A stretch of 64,000 bases of DNA, from assembly GCF_963678635.1 (NCBI RefSeq), contig NC_087066.1, positions 57,926,312-57,990,311 on the forward strand, in the 5' to 3' direction. Below are positions 10,548 through 22,145 of this stretch, piece by piece. Under the pieces are notes generated by a model that was not told the DNA's origin, did no database searches, and was given only the letters and a program-made list of their open reading frames with translations. This DNA is from Symsagittifera roscoffensis. Taxonomy: Eukaryota > Xenacoelomorpha > Acoela > Convolutidae. How positions within the stretch are numbered: the stretch's first letter is position 1; each line of letters starts with the position of its first letter. Made by a program: the position numbers and the translations under genes.

Positions 10548-10605
10548 TCGTCTTAGGACTTAGTTTTATTTTCCGTCGATATGTATCTTCCGGGCGAATG
10601 TTACA
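10548..10605. repeat. Centre of a large imperfect inverted repeat
   Basis: The left LTR ends at 10,605 and the right LTR starts at 10,606 without its first 58 bases. The two copies are thus arms of an inverted repeat whose only unpaired centre is this 58-bp LTR end. The arms reach from here to at least positions 1 and 34,156, with large indels. Either one event made a foldback of the element, or a second copy inserted with a truncated end. Confidence 0.75.
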
Positions 10606-11462
10606 TGGCCAACGTCTAAACAGAGCTCTACATGCTTTTCACCGTCTCTACGAAAGCCAGTTCTTTTGGTGGTCTTTCCAACATCGGGTCGACAAAAACG
10701 TTACTGTTCTCCGGCTTCGACCAGAACGCTCAAATTAACTTAATTGCATGCAAAATTAGTGAGCTCAGGGCTGGGTCTCAGTATCCCCAGACCACGAGGT
10801 CATTCCTAAAAACAAGGCTACTACTACCTTATTATATTACTATTGTTTTTGTTCAGTAGATAAAAATCATCATCTCCATCGAAGATGGATCAACCCCTTC
10901 CCTTAATTCCTAGCTTCTCATCGTCGCAAAATGAATTCAGATGTCAAATAATTCCAATTCAAGACATAACCGGGAAGCTAAAAGTTTGTATAAAATGATA
11001 TAAGTCCAAGTCCCGAGTACCCTTCGGATTCTTGAATCCGGGTAAATAACAACCTTGTCTTCTTTCCGGAACGCTGCTTTTCCACCCTTCACCATTCTTG
11101 TGAACGGCCTTGCAACGCTTGAAGCGGCACAATCGTTGCAACTCGGAACGGTCTCTGCTCACTCTGCAATTCTTTGTTGTTTTTTCTATCGAAATTCTCG
11201 TAGTTGTCACTATCGCAGCGATTGTTGTTCTGATTTTTTCTGGATTTCTTCCAAAATGGCCGATTTTGACGTTTCTCAGAAACATGACGTCATACATCGA
11301 ATATTTAAAAATTTGAAATACAAGAATATTCCAGCCTTCACAGTTTGACTAATCGTTCCAATAACACTGCTAATCTTTTAAAACTGCTAATTCGGAAGGT
11401 TAGCTGCTAATAATTCGAAATTGCCGAATCTGCATTTTCGTCCATTCTTGTCGAATGTCACA
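10606..11462 (-). repeat. 3' LTR of the right copy, lacking its terminal 58 bp
   Basis: It matches 41,638-42,490 closely and ends TGTCACA next to the polypurine tract. The missing 58 bases are exactly at the junction with the left copy's LTR. A TATA-like stretch is weaker than in the left LTR (ATTTTATAC near 10,990 on the - strand). Confidence 0.85.
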
Positions 11463-12291
11463 TACTCCCCGGACAGCCCGGTCAAGGTCCCCAATGAATC
11501 TCGCAATGTTCGTAAAATTGGTACAGTGTCATCGAGCAGAATTTACAAAATGCACGAAAATACTTTTATCCGTGTCATATCGACTCACTGCAGCATATAA
11601 ATGGCATCATACTACACTACTATAGCCTTCTAAATTCTTTCACCAATCTGCACTTTGAGGATATGACTTAAGATAAAACATTTTTTCTGACTTCCAATGT
11701 CAATGCCCCGATTTAAAACTTCTTCTCCTAGGTTTTAAAAGGTGTTAGTTTGCAGGACAGTCCTGCCAACGAACAAGCTAAAATTATCCTACTATGCTTC
11801 TTCCCTTCAAAAATTTTTGTTGTAATTGTCCTGAATATTAAAATTAAGGAACTCTGTTTTTAGAAAGAACAATGAAACAATATCCCTCTTCAAGAGATTA
11901 TCCAAGCCTTTCATGTCACCACAAAGTGATCAGTTTTCCTAGTTGATTAAAAACAGTCATGCAGGCTGGAATATTTAAATATATTATTTACTCAAGCCTT
12001 TCTAAATAAATAGTAAGTGGCTCTAAAACCCCTAACTAAAATCAAAATGCAAATTTATAAATGCAACAAATTTTTAGTGTTCAAAACTCAACTAAAGGTT
12101 TCAGTTTTCAATTACAACTTGGTTGCTTAGTTTCTCACTTGAGTTTTCGTCACACACATAAAACAATTCTGAGTTTTAACTTCTTCTTTTCGTCACTTCT
12201 TTGTTTCCTCTTTTTTTGTCGTTTAGAAGTTCTAAAACTTTTAAATTCTTCCAACATCGTTTCTTTTCGCATCTTGTCTTCCGGCCATTTG
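11463..12291 (-). other. 3' untranslated region of the right copy
   Basis: This non-coding AT-rich DNA mirrors 8,859-9,684. It keeps the GCAGGA/TCCTGC hairpin near 11,752 and a degraded form of the 10-bp inverted repeat near 12,219. No coding frame is supported. Confidence 0.7.
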
Positions 12292-13362
12292 TCAATGCTC
12301 CATCTCCTCCTCCTGCGACATTGACTCTGCACTTTCAGTTTCTGTGTCTTGCAACACATCGTTAGCTATTCTGACGCTGTGGGAAGCAGTCCTCCAACAC
12401 TTCTGCTCTTCTACCCTTTGTTTACAACAAGGTAGAGGATCTAAATTAGATTCTCTGTTTCTGCAGAAGCTATTGTGGAGACACAACGTCACGTTTCTCT
12501 CCAAATCTTCCTTCAACATCTCTTCTTCCTCCCTTCCATCACGTTCACTTAGCCTGGAAATTCTCTTCACAGCGGTGGTCACTGCATTCCGATGAGTCAC
12601 GAAAGCTCCCCCCCCCCATCCAGCTGATACACACTGTACACTCTGCCGTGTTTCGAATTATGCTTCTTGGCATACTCGTGCAACCATGCAGTCATGTTGG
12701 CTCTAAACCATGGCATCAGTCGTCTCCTTGCCCATATCTTCTTCACTTCCATCTTCACGTCCAAATCAATTAGACAATCCAATTTCTGCAATTGTTCCCG
12801 CGTTGGTGCCTCCTGTCTATTGTTCTCCCTCACATGAGCTTCCGTCCATCGTATCGCCATCATAAGTCCCACTATCACTACTGCTATGGGCCGTGATGAG
12901 TCTGGTAAACGCATGGAGAGCAGCTCTCCAGAGTCCCAGATCAACACCAGATTACTACGCCCGGGATACCACCATGTTTGCAGCAAGCAATGGCAGGGAA
13001 ACTCATCATGCGTTAACATGATGCTTCTCCAGTAGTGGTTCCACTTCCATCATCACTCGGTGGACTTCATCATTCTCGTCTACTGTATTGTAACCCGTAA
13101 CGGTTGATCCTCTCTGTTTTTGTCTTTCAAAATCGCTGAAGTTCCCACTGACGTATCCCATTAACTTCTTTCCCAGTATCGATTCCAACTCCTCCTTAGT
13201 TCTCTCTGGAACTGCTGAGAACATCTTGCACAATAACTTATAAGATCTTTCTGACATTCTCGCTAATCTCACAAACTTTGGCACTGAGAATGCTTGATCC
13301 ACGATCGTTCTCGTACTTTTTACATCCACAGCTACGAAAAGCACTGGGTATCTGCTTTGCAC
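12292..13362 (-). pseudogene. Accessory polyprotein C-terminus, right copy
   Basis: Three frames (13,362-13,006, 13,019-12,597, 12,600-12,292) together match the left copy's 7,730-8,858 residue for residue with scattered changes. Frameshifts separate them; one is at a run of nine C's near 12,608. The end has the same Cys-rich part (CLHNSFC, PLPCCKQRVEEQKCW) and an acidic C-terminus. Function unknown. Confidence 0.75.
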
Positions 13363-14510
13363 ATTGGAGCTAATGTCGATCCCACCAAATATTGCGCTCC
13401 CAATGGTCTGCGATGAATTTCACTGTGCCTGATGTTCATTTCCGCCTCGATCGCTTCCCTCCATTTTCCTATGTGCTTTTGCTCAGTTTGCAAAACTCCG
13501 GGAACACTTCTACACTGATGGCCGTGACCAGCTTAAGTTTCTAATCTAGATTCAATAGTGACTCTAAAGAACCAAACATACTGTAGAATCCTATTGCAGT
13601 CACTAGATTCACCTCGGTTCCTCCATGGCAATCTGCGATCAATTCCGTTTCCGTCTTCGCTTTCATCACAATGTTACCAAATTATGTTGTCAACTGTTTG
13701 TGTTGTCTCTCCAGGGTTTTCACGCAACCTAGACTTCCACAAATGGACCTTCCAGTCCACATATTTCTGCCAGACAGCTACCAGGTTTAACCCAGTCTTC
13801 TGGTCCCCAGCCAGGCAACTCCACTTTTTCTTGCCCGTTGCTCTTAGAGGCTGTTGTCATCACATTGTATATGATATTAAGATCACGCAGGTTACAGTCC
13901 GCATTTAGTTCCCTCTGTAGATCTTGCGTTGCAAGTAGTATCAAATCAGCGTTGGGACTAGGACACCACGATGGTCTCATCAAATCCCACACTACCATCA
14001 AGCTCGTTCTTAGTAATTCATCTGAGAATCCCAATCCAAATTCCACTCGTTTGTCGGATTCTGGCGCTGAAGGTGCAGCTACCTTTTCTTCTAGGACTAG
14101 TCCCAGTTTGGTCTGCGGGTTAGCAGTGCTCCTAATCGTTGCAATTCTCGACGTCCAGAACCTCAGCAACACCGCTTGTTCGTAATCAAAGAAGCAATCG
14201 CGTATGTCTTCACTGAGAAACGGGTTGTACGCCATCCCTATGACTCCGGACACGTAACCGTAAGACTTCTTTCTGATTGGTCATTGGATTTAGGCAGTGC
14301 TCCCATGGATTCCTTAGTGAGCCTCATTTCTTTGTTCGAGAATATCCTGATTTTGTCTATTTTCCTCATGGGTTCTAGCTCCTCGGGTTCTTTCATGTTC
14401 ACGCTCATCGGCTTGCTCTGATGCATATCCAGCAGTGCTAGCAAGAGTAAGGCTTTCGCTCGTTCATCACCCTCTTTCAGCATCTTGACACAGGTATTCA
14501 ATGCTGGCAC
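13363..14510 (-). pseudogene. Accessory polyprotein, Cys-cluster segment, right copy
   Basis: Frames 14,510-14,238 and 14,253-13,729 correspond to left 6,560-7,340, with a frameshift near 14,250. The frame is lost within the Cys cluster (CLAEICGLEG kept, the rest shifted). From 13,728 to 13,363 homology with the left copy continues only in broken frames. Unassigned family. Confidence 0.65.
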
Positions 14511-15865
14511 TGAAATTTGCTCTTACATGAATCGGATGAAACAGAGAGCGTCTGCCATGCCATTCCCTCCTGGATTATCAGATCCCTCATACTCGTCATC
14601 AGGAAGACCTTTTCTGCTTTCGATCTCTTCCTTTCTTCTGAATCATCTTCCTCGCGAGTCAGTCCGATCATGCACCAGGCGAACCTCAGCTGTAATTCAG
14701 TCCTCACGTAGGGCACTACTATCAGAGCGTGTATCCTTGGTCTAGTCATCATCTCTTCCTCAAAGTACCGTAACACTACAGCTTTCCAAGGAAGGCTCAC
14801 CAACTGCTCGATCGTTTCCGCCTGCATCTCAGACGACGCTAGAGTCACGTATGCTTTCTGCTTAAGGGTGATGCCTTGCATCATTGTCTCCAGATAACCT
14901 TCCATGGCACTCTTGTCTTCCAGAGCCATTAAGTGTCCTCTGGCCGAGTTTCTGTACTCCAACATCTCCATGTACCCACCGGCGGGTTCATCTATTGATG
15001 CAGTCTCCGGCAGTGTCAGTCGGTTATATTCCACTGGGACCAGTTGTCCTACGACACTTCCCTTTCCGTGGTTCACGGGAGATGGTTTAAAGTCTTTCAT
15101 GGTACTTTCTCCACATTGGCTGAGTAATTCCATTTCTAACGTTGCTCCAGTCAGAGTGCGGTCACTCCGTTTGGATTTATAACCTGTCGACTTTATCCCT
15201 GCCATTAGAATGGGCGGCACCATCGCTACATCCGTCAACATTCTGTCTGTGCCAGGCAATCGATCGTCACCTTGTCCCAAATCCATGACTTCTCCGACTC
15301 GTTTCCTTTTCGCTGAGTTGACAGCTTTTATCGATATCTCCGAATCCACCTTCGTCTTTCCCGCTCTCCTCGGTATAATTTTGATGCCTAGTTTCATCTT
15401 CATCTCCTTGATCTTGTCAATCACCAATTTCGATCGCATCGTTCCTTTTCTAGTTCTCGACAGATATACAACTTCTCCTTTATCCTCTTGCGGTGTCATC
15501 TTTATGGGAAAGTTTGCTTCACTTTTGTCAGTGGCTGAGTCGATCAACAACTCACTCAATCTCCCTTCACACTCGTCGAGTTTGTCAAGGACTTCCCGCA
15601 GACCTATTTTCCAAATGGACTGGGTTCCGTAGCTCTGAACCACTGTCCAGATTTCCTCCATAAAGGCTACTCTGTCCAATCTGCATCCCGTCCTATTCTC
15701 ATGGTCTCGGTGATGTACCTCCCACTCTTCTTCGGGTAATGTTCTCAAGAAGGGTACTCTGGCAGCGCCTTCTATCCTCCTTCTCCTTGGTGATTCCAAG
15801 AGGAGTCTTTGATCATTGTCTTTAGCATTGCCCGGAGAGCTGCTCTCCGGCAAATTCCGTTTCAT
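14498..15865 (-). pseudogene. Accessory polyprotein, central 455-residue segment, right copy
   Basis: This intact stretch covers what is split by a stop in the left copy (5,169-6,500). It confirms that the stop at 5,754 is a mutation. Basic N-part, then a helix-rich remainder with many Glu, Arg and Leu residues. It contains MREVLDKLDECEGRLSELL, the duplication breakpoint, with four residues missing before it. Its end (from about 14,570) is a frameshift, not the true end. No family recognised. Confidence 0.75.
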
Positions 15866-16009
15866 TTCCGCAAAAGCTGACGGAGGCTCCAGTGTCGAAG
15901 TACCTTCGTTTGCTGGTTCAGTCGTTTCCAGCGCGTCTGCGTTGTTTTCAAAGTCACTGAATAAATTGAAATCCAGGCTGGATATTCCTCCTGTCGATGC
16001 TTTATCATC

Positions 16010-17098
16010 CTACTTCTCTGCTTGATCGGGATTCTCTTGCATAGGCTCTTCGGATTGACGGCTTCCTCCATGCCCATTATTTCCTCCTGACGTATCTCTA
16101 GAACTTGAAGGTCCTTGCTTCTCAGTCTTGGCCCCTTCCGGAAATTTTGGTATGATTAATCTGCCAGCAGATTCATCTTCCTCTTCTCCATGGACCACTT
16201 TGATTTCCTCATAGTCGAAGGGTGCCAGGAAGGTTCTCGTCTGCAACGTTCCTCCCACTGTTGACTCCTGTTTCACATTGGTCGAAATCAGTGAGTCCTC
16301 AGGTAATTCGGCTCTACCTCTCATCCTCGTAGGCGCTAGGTTTAATTCCATCCACTCCGTGTCAAACGCTCCAGGCTTCGGAGTCGCAGCATTGCTTATG
16401 CGCCTTCTCGTCGCTTGATCCGTGTAAGCAAATCGCGTGTACTATAACACTGCGGCATTTCTACCCACAAAACACGGATCCATCGTTTCCTAGAATTTCG
16501 CTACCCTCCTTTCATTGGTCTCAAACGCTCTCAATCTAGGAGTTTGTACTACGATGACTGCTCCGAGCAACGTCCTTCTTATCAAAGAGATCTCAGAGAT
16601 TTCCTCCGGCAGCTTCTCATAATCACCCCAGTCTTTCGTCTCTTCTCTCACCTTGTGGTATGCCGCAGTGAGACGAGGAATTCTTGTTATCTCATCATTC
16701 GTCTTATCATAGCGCCTTAGAATCCAGAGCTTCGGAATTACTTCAATGTGCCCTCTCTCTACTTCTCCCATACGATCACGGAAGTGATCATCAAAGTTGA
16801 CGACCGTCATTTCTGGCTCTGCTATCTTTCCAAACAACAGATCTTCGCTCATGAGTTCTCGCAAAACATGCTGCTCACACCAGTTCAGCACACTCCCGTC
16901 CACTGCTGATATGAGGTTCAGGTGCAGCACCGACCTCCTGTACGCTTCCACGTTAACATCAGGGAACGAAAACGTGACTGCTGGTCCATAGATCACTGTC
17001 ACAAACTCCGTGGCTCCTCTGATGAGCGCTAAGGGATCGGTCCTCATAGCTAAGCTTAGATCAGTTAGCAGAGGCATGCCCCCGACATGTCGTCTCAC
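16010..17098 (-). pseudogene. Accessory polyprotein, segment upstream of the central part
   Basis: Frames 17,098-16,490 and 16,351-16,010 lie in one phase and are separated by stops near 16,492 and 16,440 where the duplicated copies have sense codons. The first part is a mixed alpha/beta segment (FVTVIYGPAVTFSFPDVNVE, then LRRYDKTNDE). The second is acidic and disordered. This is the region fused to the N-terminus by the deletion in the left copy (left 4,709). No domain assigned. Confidence 0.7.
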
Positions 17099-17110
17099 GT
17101 CTTCCTCCCT

Positions 17111-18400
17111 CTAAATCGTCTCATCCTCTCCTGTTCCAAAGCGATTCTGATGCAGGAGATACTGGATAAGAGTATGTTTCAGATCTCTTATCTTATTCCA
17201 CGAATCCGTGGCTTTCTTCACATCAAATTTCTTCACATTCTCTCTAATTTGCTCTGGGTAATGTGTCAGGTTCATCAGTCCTCCCAAATTTTCATGGGTT
17301 ATTGCAATCGATGTTAGAAGTCCATCTAACCGCAAGTTCTGAATTCCTTCGCTGAGCAGTACTACTGGTCCTTTCACAAAGTTTTCTGCTCCAAACGTCA
17401 CGAACAAGGCTAGTAGTTCAACGATTGATACTTCCACTACTGCTTGGAGGAATTCTTTTATCAAGTATCGAGAGATTTTTGGGTAGACTTTTGCCAAGAA
17501 GGACGCGGTCCATCCGGCTCCCAGCCCTTCCAGCATGCTATCAGTCCGTTCAAAGCCTTCTTCTCCCTTCACCTTCTCAGTCCAGAAAGTCTCCAGGGTA
17601 ACTTGGATCACTCTTTTTACAAACTCGGCTGCCTTCTCCTCGGCATTTTCGGCCAGGTTCACCTCCTTTACAAGGTAGGCTTGGATCTTCCTGATCATCA
17701 CTGGGCCTTGCTCAAAAGCATCCGCGCCCAATTCAGCTACTCGGGGAGTTAGATGTATCCACTGGTTAGCTTCTGGTTTGGTTCTCAAAACCATCGCCTG
17801 CGAGTGAGCTCTGGTAGCCTTGGAGTTATTTCTTCTCTCTCCTTTCTCTTTCATGTCCATTCCTCGGAACCATAAATTATTCGACATCGCCACAATTACT
17901 CGATGGCCGTCATCTATTCCTGGCTTCATCTTGAGCTGTCGACTGAAGTTAGACAGTTTTAACCCCAGCACCTCGTCCAACACTAGCATGTGTAGTGAGT
18001 GGTCCTTGAATCCTCTCATTGCGTTCCAGATATCCGACCACACCGCCGGTAGTTCGGCTCTGAGTGGTCTCAGATTCTCCATCTCTATCTCGCGATTTGG
18101 GGCCGATATGATTACATCATATTTCCCTTCTGAGAGCAGAGCGAAAATCGCATACACGAACTTTAGTCCATCCGGGAGACGTGCATACCCCGGAGACAGC
18201 GCGAACACGGCTCTCGGTGTCATCTTGGTGAAGGAACCTTCTTTCAGGGTATCCACTACTTCACCCATCGACTCGAGTATATCTTTTATCGCTGGCCATA
18301 CAGCGGCTTCAGCTGTCGTAGGCACTCTGAAACTGCTCAGGAAACCCCTACAGTGTAGATGGTTGTTCATGCCAGCAAATATGATTGTGATTGGGTTCAT
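17111..18400 (-). pseudogene. Accessory polyprotein, 429-residue segment with a possible second hydrolase-like fold
   Basis: The frame is continuous with 18,937-18,410 upstream and 17,098 downstream apart from stops. Its first 170 residues have a pattern that recalls SGNH proteins: a strand then IIFAGMNNHLHCRG (like G-x-N), AVFALSPGYARLPDGLKFVYA, and a strand with YDVIISAPN. The remainder is helical (about residues 210-400). The Ser block would lie in the preceding segment (MIVANSDF, about 18,535). This resemblance is weak and no DxxH is found. The stop at 17,111 is a mutation. Confidence 0.6.
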
Positions 18401-18409
18401 TTTTGTCTG

Positions 18410-18937
18410 TCATTGCACCCCGATTGCCATTGACACGGATTGCAATAGGTGCAAATCGACTGCTGCCAGCATTATAACGTCCGGCCAAAACAGAGACTTG
18501 GAAGTGTGCACGAAGTCTGAATTGGCTACTATCATAATCTTGGCCTTCCTCATTTCTGCCTTGTCATACGCGGCAAAGATGGTCCCATCTTTCTTTATCG
18601 CTTTCAACCCGCCGTATCTTTGGACATCACCTTCCTGATTCACTTGTCTTGGGTATAATCTTTCTTTCACATGACCTGGGGGTGTCTTCAGCTGCCTGAA
18701 CATCTTCACATGTTGTCCAATCGGCGCCCTCGTTATCAGAAATCTTCCAGGTATCTCTTCTCGATTCCCCTCATCGTGATTCAGTTTTACGTCCTGTAAC
18801 GGCCTTGCATTCACTGGGCCCATTGTGTTTTTAGATGGCAGTGCTGGTCTAGAGGTGCTGGTCGTTTCCGCTGTCGAGTTGACAGGCCCCAATCTTCGTC
18901 TAGGAGTAATGGTCCTCCTCATGGGCGCTTCCCCCAA
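18410..18937 (-). pseudogene. Accessory polyprotein, linker between the SGNH domain and the next segment
   Basis: A basic, Pro-, Thr- and Arg-rich linker (TITPRRRLGPVNSTAETTS) is followed by a folded-looking stretch (FAAYDKAEMRKAKIMIVANSDF, then LFWPDVIM). The TGA at 18,944 replaces CGA of other units, and the TGA at 18,410 replaces AGA. VIM is the point where units c and d break off. Unit a is thus the only one that continues without deletion into the rest of the polyprotein. Confidence 0.7.
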
Positions 18938-18943
18938 TCGATC

Positions 18944-19525
18944 TCATACATCTGTTCTGTGCCCGGGTTCGCTGGAGCTTTGCGGCTTATAGATGGTCAC
19001 AGCTGGGACCGCTCCTAAGCGTGTTTCCAGGCTAGGAGGCACAAAGGTGGCTATTGTCGGTTCGTTTGATGCTCCCTCTTCCTTCAGCACTCCCGTGTCA
19101 AAGAGTTCTACTTCCAACTCATCCAATCGCTCTTGGAAGACTCTGTTCAACCAAGCCTGTCCTTCTATGCTATCAAAGTGAATGCCGTCAGTGGTCAGCC
19201 TGGCCTGATCCATAGCCCTCAGCTCGTGTTCGATATCCATAAGGATCATCCTTCCGGCATTCTGACTTGCAATATTCCTGAGGATGTTGTTCCACCTGAT
19301 CACTCCTTCGTTGTGTCTTCTCCCTGTTGCAGTCAATGTCATCGTGTTCATTGGCACAGTGCAAACGGTCAGTACCGCGCAGTTGAGATTCTGCCAGAGA
19401 GTAGTAAACAAGCACACCATCATTGATTCCCATAGTGCTTCTTCCTCATCCGAGCTTCTCGAGATGTTATTTGTCCCAACTAGGATCGTTACATTAGGGA
19501 TTCTCCCTGGATTCATCAACTCCAC
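18944..19525 (-). pseudogene. SGNH (GDSL) hydrolase-like domain, unit a, second half
   Basis: Block III is TILVGTNNISRS with its catalytic Asn, and block V is TTDGIHFDSIEGQAWL with Asp and His. The Ser block (LILGDS) is present just upstream at about 19,565. About 75 bp that held block II are missing and replaced by a short foreign piece near 19,545 with a stop. The family cleaves ester bonds in lipids or sugars. Unit a has Ser, Asn, Asp and His but not block II. Confidence 0.7.
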
Positions 19526-19562
19526 AATCCAAAATAACTGGGCTGTAACGCTAGATGTAACA

Positions 19563-20144
19563 CTAGCTGTCTCCCAGTATCAGATCTGATGTCCCCAGTG
19601 GTGGTTGTTGCAGGTTTACTGCCCGGTTCCAGGTCGCTCGATTGAAGCAAGCTCTCGGATCTGCCTCCGGAATTCCTGTGAAGTTATACTTCAACTGATT
19701 GTTCTTTTGCACATCCATTACCCGTGACACTTTCTTTGCCGGCATCTTTCGTATCTTCCTGTCTGGGACTTTTGAGCTCCCCATTGGTAGCGTTGCATCG
19801 CTAACTCCCCTTTTGGTCATTACGTCTTGGGAGAGCTGTACTCTGCCCATATCGTCAACCGTTCCATAGGGCGCATTCCTGTTGGCCACTAGTCGTCCAG
19901 CTGTCTCTATCAGCTTCCTCATCGTCTGCTTCACGACTGGGTCACCTAAGGTATCACTCGGGTCCGGGATTGTCACTCGACTTGTTGTAGCTGTAAGTCG
20001 CGTTTCTGTCGTTTGACTCATTTCTCGAGGCGTCAAGAGGACTTCCCGCATCAGTGGTCGGTTGAGACCTATTTTCAAAATGGACTGGGTTCCGTAGCTC
20101 TGAACCACTGTCCAGACTTCCTCCATGAAGGCTACTCTGTCCAA
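19563..20144 (-). pseudogene. Unit a: duplication junction and N-terminal part of the SGNH module
   Basis: The 193-residue frame begins with a piece of the central polyprotein (FMEEVWTVVQSYGTQSILK...MREV) and, near 20,036, changes to LTPREMSQTTETRL, which normally follows the N-terminus. This shows a tandem duplication joint. It then runs through PYGTVDDMGRVQLSQDVMTK and basic residues into the Ser block (DLILGDS). The frame is intact here, unlike units b, c and d, which have stops or frameshifts in this stretch. Confidence 0.75.
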
Positions 20145-20163
20145 TCTGCATCCCGTCCTATTC

Positions 20164-21528
20164 TCATAGATGTATCCACTGGTTAGCTTCTTGTTTGGTT
20201 CTCAAAACCATCGCCTCCGAGTGAGCTCTGGTAGTCTTGGAGTTATTTCTTCTCTCTCCTTTCTCTTTCATGTCCATTCCTCGGAACCATAAATTATTCG
20301 ACATCGCCACAATTACTCGATGGCCGTCAACTATTCCTGGTTTCATCTTGAGCTGTCGACTGAAGTTGGACAGTTATAACCCCAGCACCTCGTCCAACAC
20401 TAGCATGTGTAGTGAGTGGTCCTTGAATCCTCTCATTGCATTCGAGATATCCGACCACACCGCCGGTAGTTCGGCTCTGAGTGGTCTCAGATTCTCCATC
20501 TCTATCTCGCGATTTGGGGCCGACATGATTACATCATTTTTCCCTTCTGAGAGCAGAGCGACAATCGCATACACGAACTTTAGTCCATCCGGGAGAAGTG
20601 CATATCCCGGAGACAGCGCGAACATGGCTCTCGGTGTCATCTTGGTGAAGGAACCTTCTTTCAGGGTATCCACTACTTCACCCATCGACTCGAGAATATC
20701 TTTTATCGCTGGCCATACAGCGGCTTCAGCTGTCGTAGGCACTCTGAAACTGCTCAGAAAACCCCTACTATGTAAATGGTCATTGATGTCAGCAAACACA
20801 ATTGTGATTGGGTTCATCTCTGTCTGTCTTTGTACCTCAATCGCCATTGACACGGATTGCATTAGGTCCAGATCGACCGATGCCAGCATTATAACGTCCG
20901 GCCAAAACAGAGACTTGGAAGTGTGCACGAAGTCTGAATTGGCTACTATCATAATCTTGGCCTTCCTCATTTCTGCCTTGTCATACGCGGCAAAGATGGT
21001 CCCATCTTTCTTTATCGCTTTCAACCCGCCGTATCTTTGGACATCACCTTCCTGATTCATTTGTTTCGGGTATACTCTTTCTTTCAAATTAGCTGGGGGT
21101 GTCTTCAGCTGCCTGAACATCTTCACATGTTGTCCAACCGGCGCCCTCGTTATCAGAAATCTTTTTACGTCTTGTAACGGCCTTGCATTCACTGGGCCCA
21201 TTGTGTTTTTAGATGGCAGTGCTGGTCTAGAGGTGCTGGTCGCTTCCGCTGTCGAGTTGACAGGCCCCAATCTTCGTCTAGGATTAATGGTCCTCCTCAT
21301 GGGCGCTTCCCCCAATCGATCTCGTACATCTGTTCTTTGCCCGGGTTCGCTGGAGCTTTGCGGCTTATAGATGGTCACAGCTGGGACCGCTCCTAAGCGT
21401 GTTTCCAGGCTAGGAGGCACAAAGTTGTTTATTTTCGGTTCGTTTGATGCTCCCTCTTCCTTCAGCACTCCCATGTCAAAGAGTTCTACTTCCAACTCAT
21501 CCAATCGCTCTTGGAAGACTCTGTTCAA
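20164..21528 (-). pseudogene. Unit b: SGNH end, linker and hydrolase-like segment
   Basis: Frames 21,528-20,374 (384 residues) and 20,346-20,164 repeat 19,160-17,750 of unit a. Order: SGNH C-terminal helix, basic linker, VANSDF, IVFADINDHLHSRG, SAPN strand, VLDEVLGL. A stop follows VLDEVLGL. Near 20,165 the sequence jumps to ENRTGCRLDRVAFMEE, so unit b lacks about 2 kb that unit a has. It is non-functional as it stands. Confidence 0.7.
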
Positions 21529-21993
21529 TCAAGCCTGTCCTTCTATGCTATCAAAGTGAATGCCGTCAGTGGTCAGCCTGGCCTGATCCATAGCCCTCAG
21601 TTCGTGTTCGATATCCATAAGGATCATCCTTCCGGCATTCTGACTTGCAATATTCCTCAGGATGTTGTTCCACCTGATCACTCCTTCGTTGGGTCTTCTC
21701 CCTGTTGCAGTCAATGTCCTCGTGTTCATTGGCACAGTGCAAACGGTCAGTACCGCGCAGTTGAACTTCTGCCAGAGAGTAGTAAACAAGCACACCATCA
21801 TTGATTCCCATAGTGTTTCTTCCTCATCCGAGCTTCTCGAGATGTTACTTGTCCCAACTAGGATCGTTGCATTAGGGATTCTCCCTGGATTCAACAACTC
21901 TACCATCCAAAGTAACTGGGCTATCGTCGCGCCTCCGAAAGCCATCACCGTGGAGATCCAGGAGGTCTTCAAGTTTGAGAGCACCCTGACCAA
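21529..21993 (-). pseudogene. SGNH (GDSL) hydrolase-like domain, unit b
   Basis: Ser block LILGDSLVRVL (about 22,006-21,985), block II AFGGATIAQ, block III VGTSNIS with the catalytic Asn changed to Ser, block V TTDGIHFDS. TGA at 21,529 replaces the Trp codon after GQA. Upstream, TGA in place of AGA (about 22,083) breaks the frame. The 154 residues are identical to those of unit c, 2,881 bp away. Confidence 0.75.
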
Positions 21994-22145
21994 GCTGTCT
22001 CCCAGTATCAGATGTGATGTCCCCAGTGGTGGTTGCTGCAGGTTTACTGCCGGGTTCCAGGTCGCTCGATTGAAGCAAGCTCACGGATCTGCCTCCGGAA
22101 TTCCTGTGAACTTATACTTCAACTGATTGTTCTTTTGCACATCCA

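Larger units (their letters stand above)
1..10605 (+). mobile_element. Giant Ty3/gypsy-type LTR retrotransposon, left copy (5' part outside window)
   Basis: The order RNase H, integrase, GPY/F module, acidic tail, macro-like domain, spacer, accessory coding region, 3' UTR and LTR is read on the + strand. The copy enters the window inside RNase H, so gag, protease and RT are not seen. The same order occurs in reverse complement from 10,606 to 34,156, which confirms the element's extent. It carries single-base frameshifts near 1,750, 3,003, 3,552, 5,041 and 5,115, and nonsense codons near 1,880, 2,133, 2,766, 5,754, 6,708 and 8,256. About 12 kb of the accessory region present in the right copy is missing at about 4,708. 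It is a dead, deletion-bearing copy. Confidence 0.85.
9685..10605 (+). repeat. 3' LTR of the left copy (921 bp)
   Basis: It begins TGTGACATTCG and ends CGAATGTTACA, a 7-bp imperfect terminal inverted repeat with TG...CA ends. Three other copies of the same LTR are in the window (10,606-11,462; 41,580-42,490; 42,852-43,773), all in the opposite orientation. Inside are a TATA-like box (10,146), an AATAAA (10,304) and a strict CCGG palindrome (10,097). The left copy differs from the others by scattered substitutions and small indels. Confidence 0.9.

Noticed and set aside
17820-18638. 272-codon + strand frame over the accessory region (repeated at 20,237-21,055)
   Set aside because: Antisense shadow of the accessory polyprotein: the - strand frame is shared with other units and has fitting composition, and the + frame has no recognisable pattern.
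21662-22126. 154-codon + strand frames at 21,662, 24,543 and 27,725
   Set aside because: Antisense to the SGNH domain; the catalytic blocks are on the - strand.
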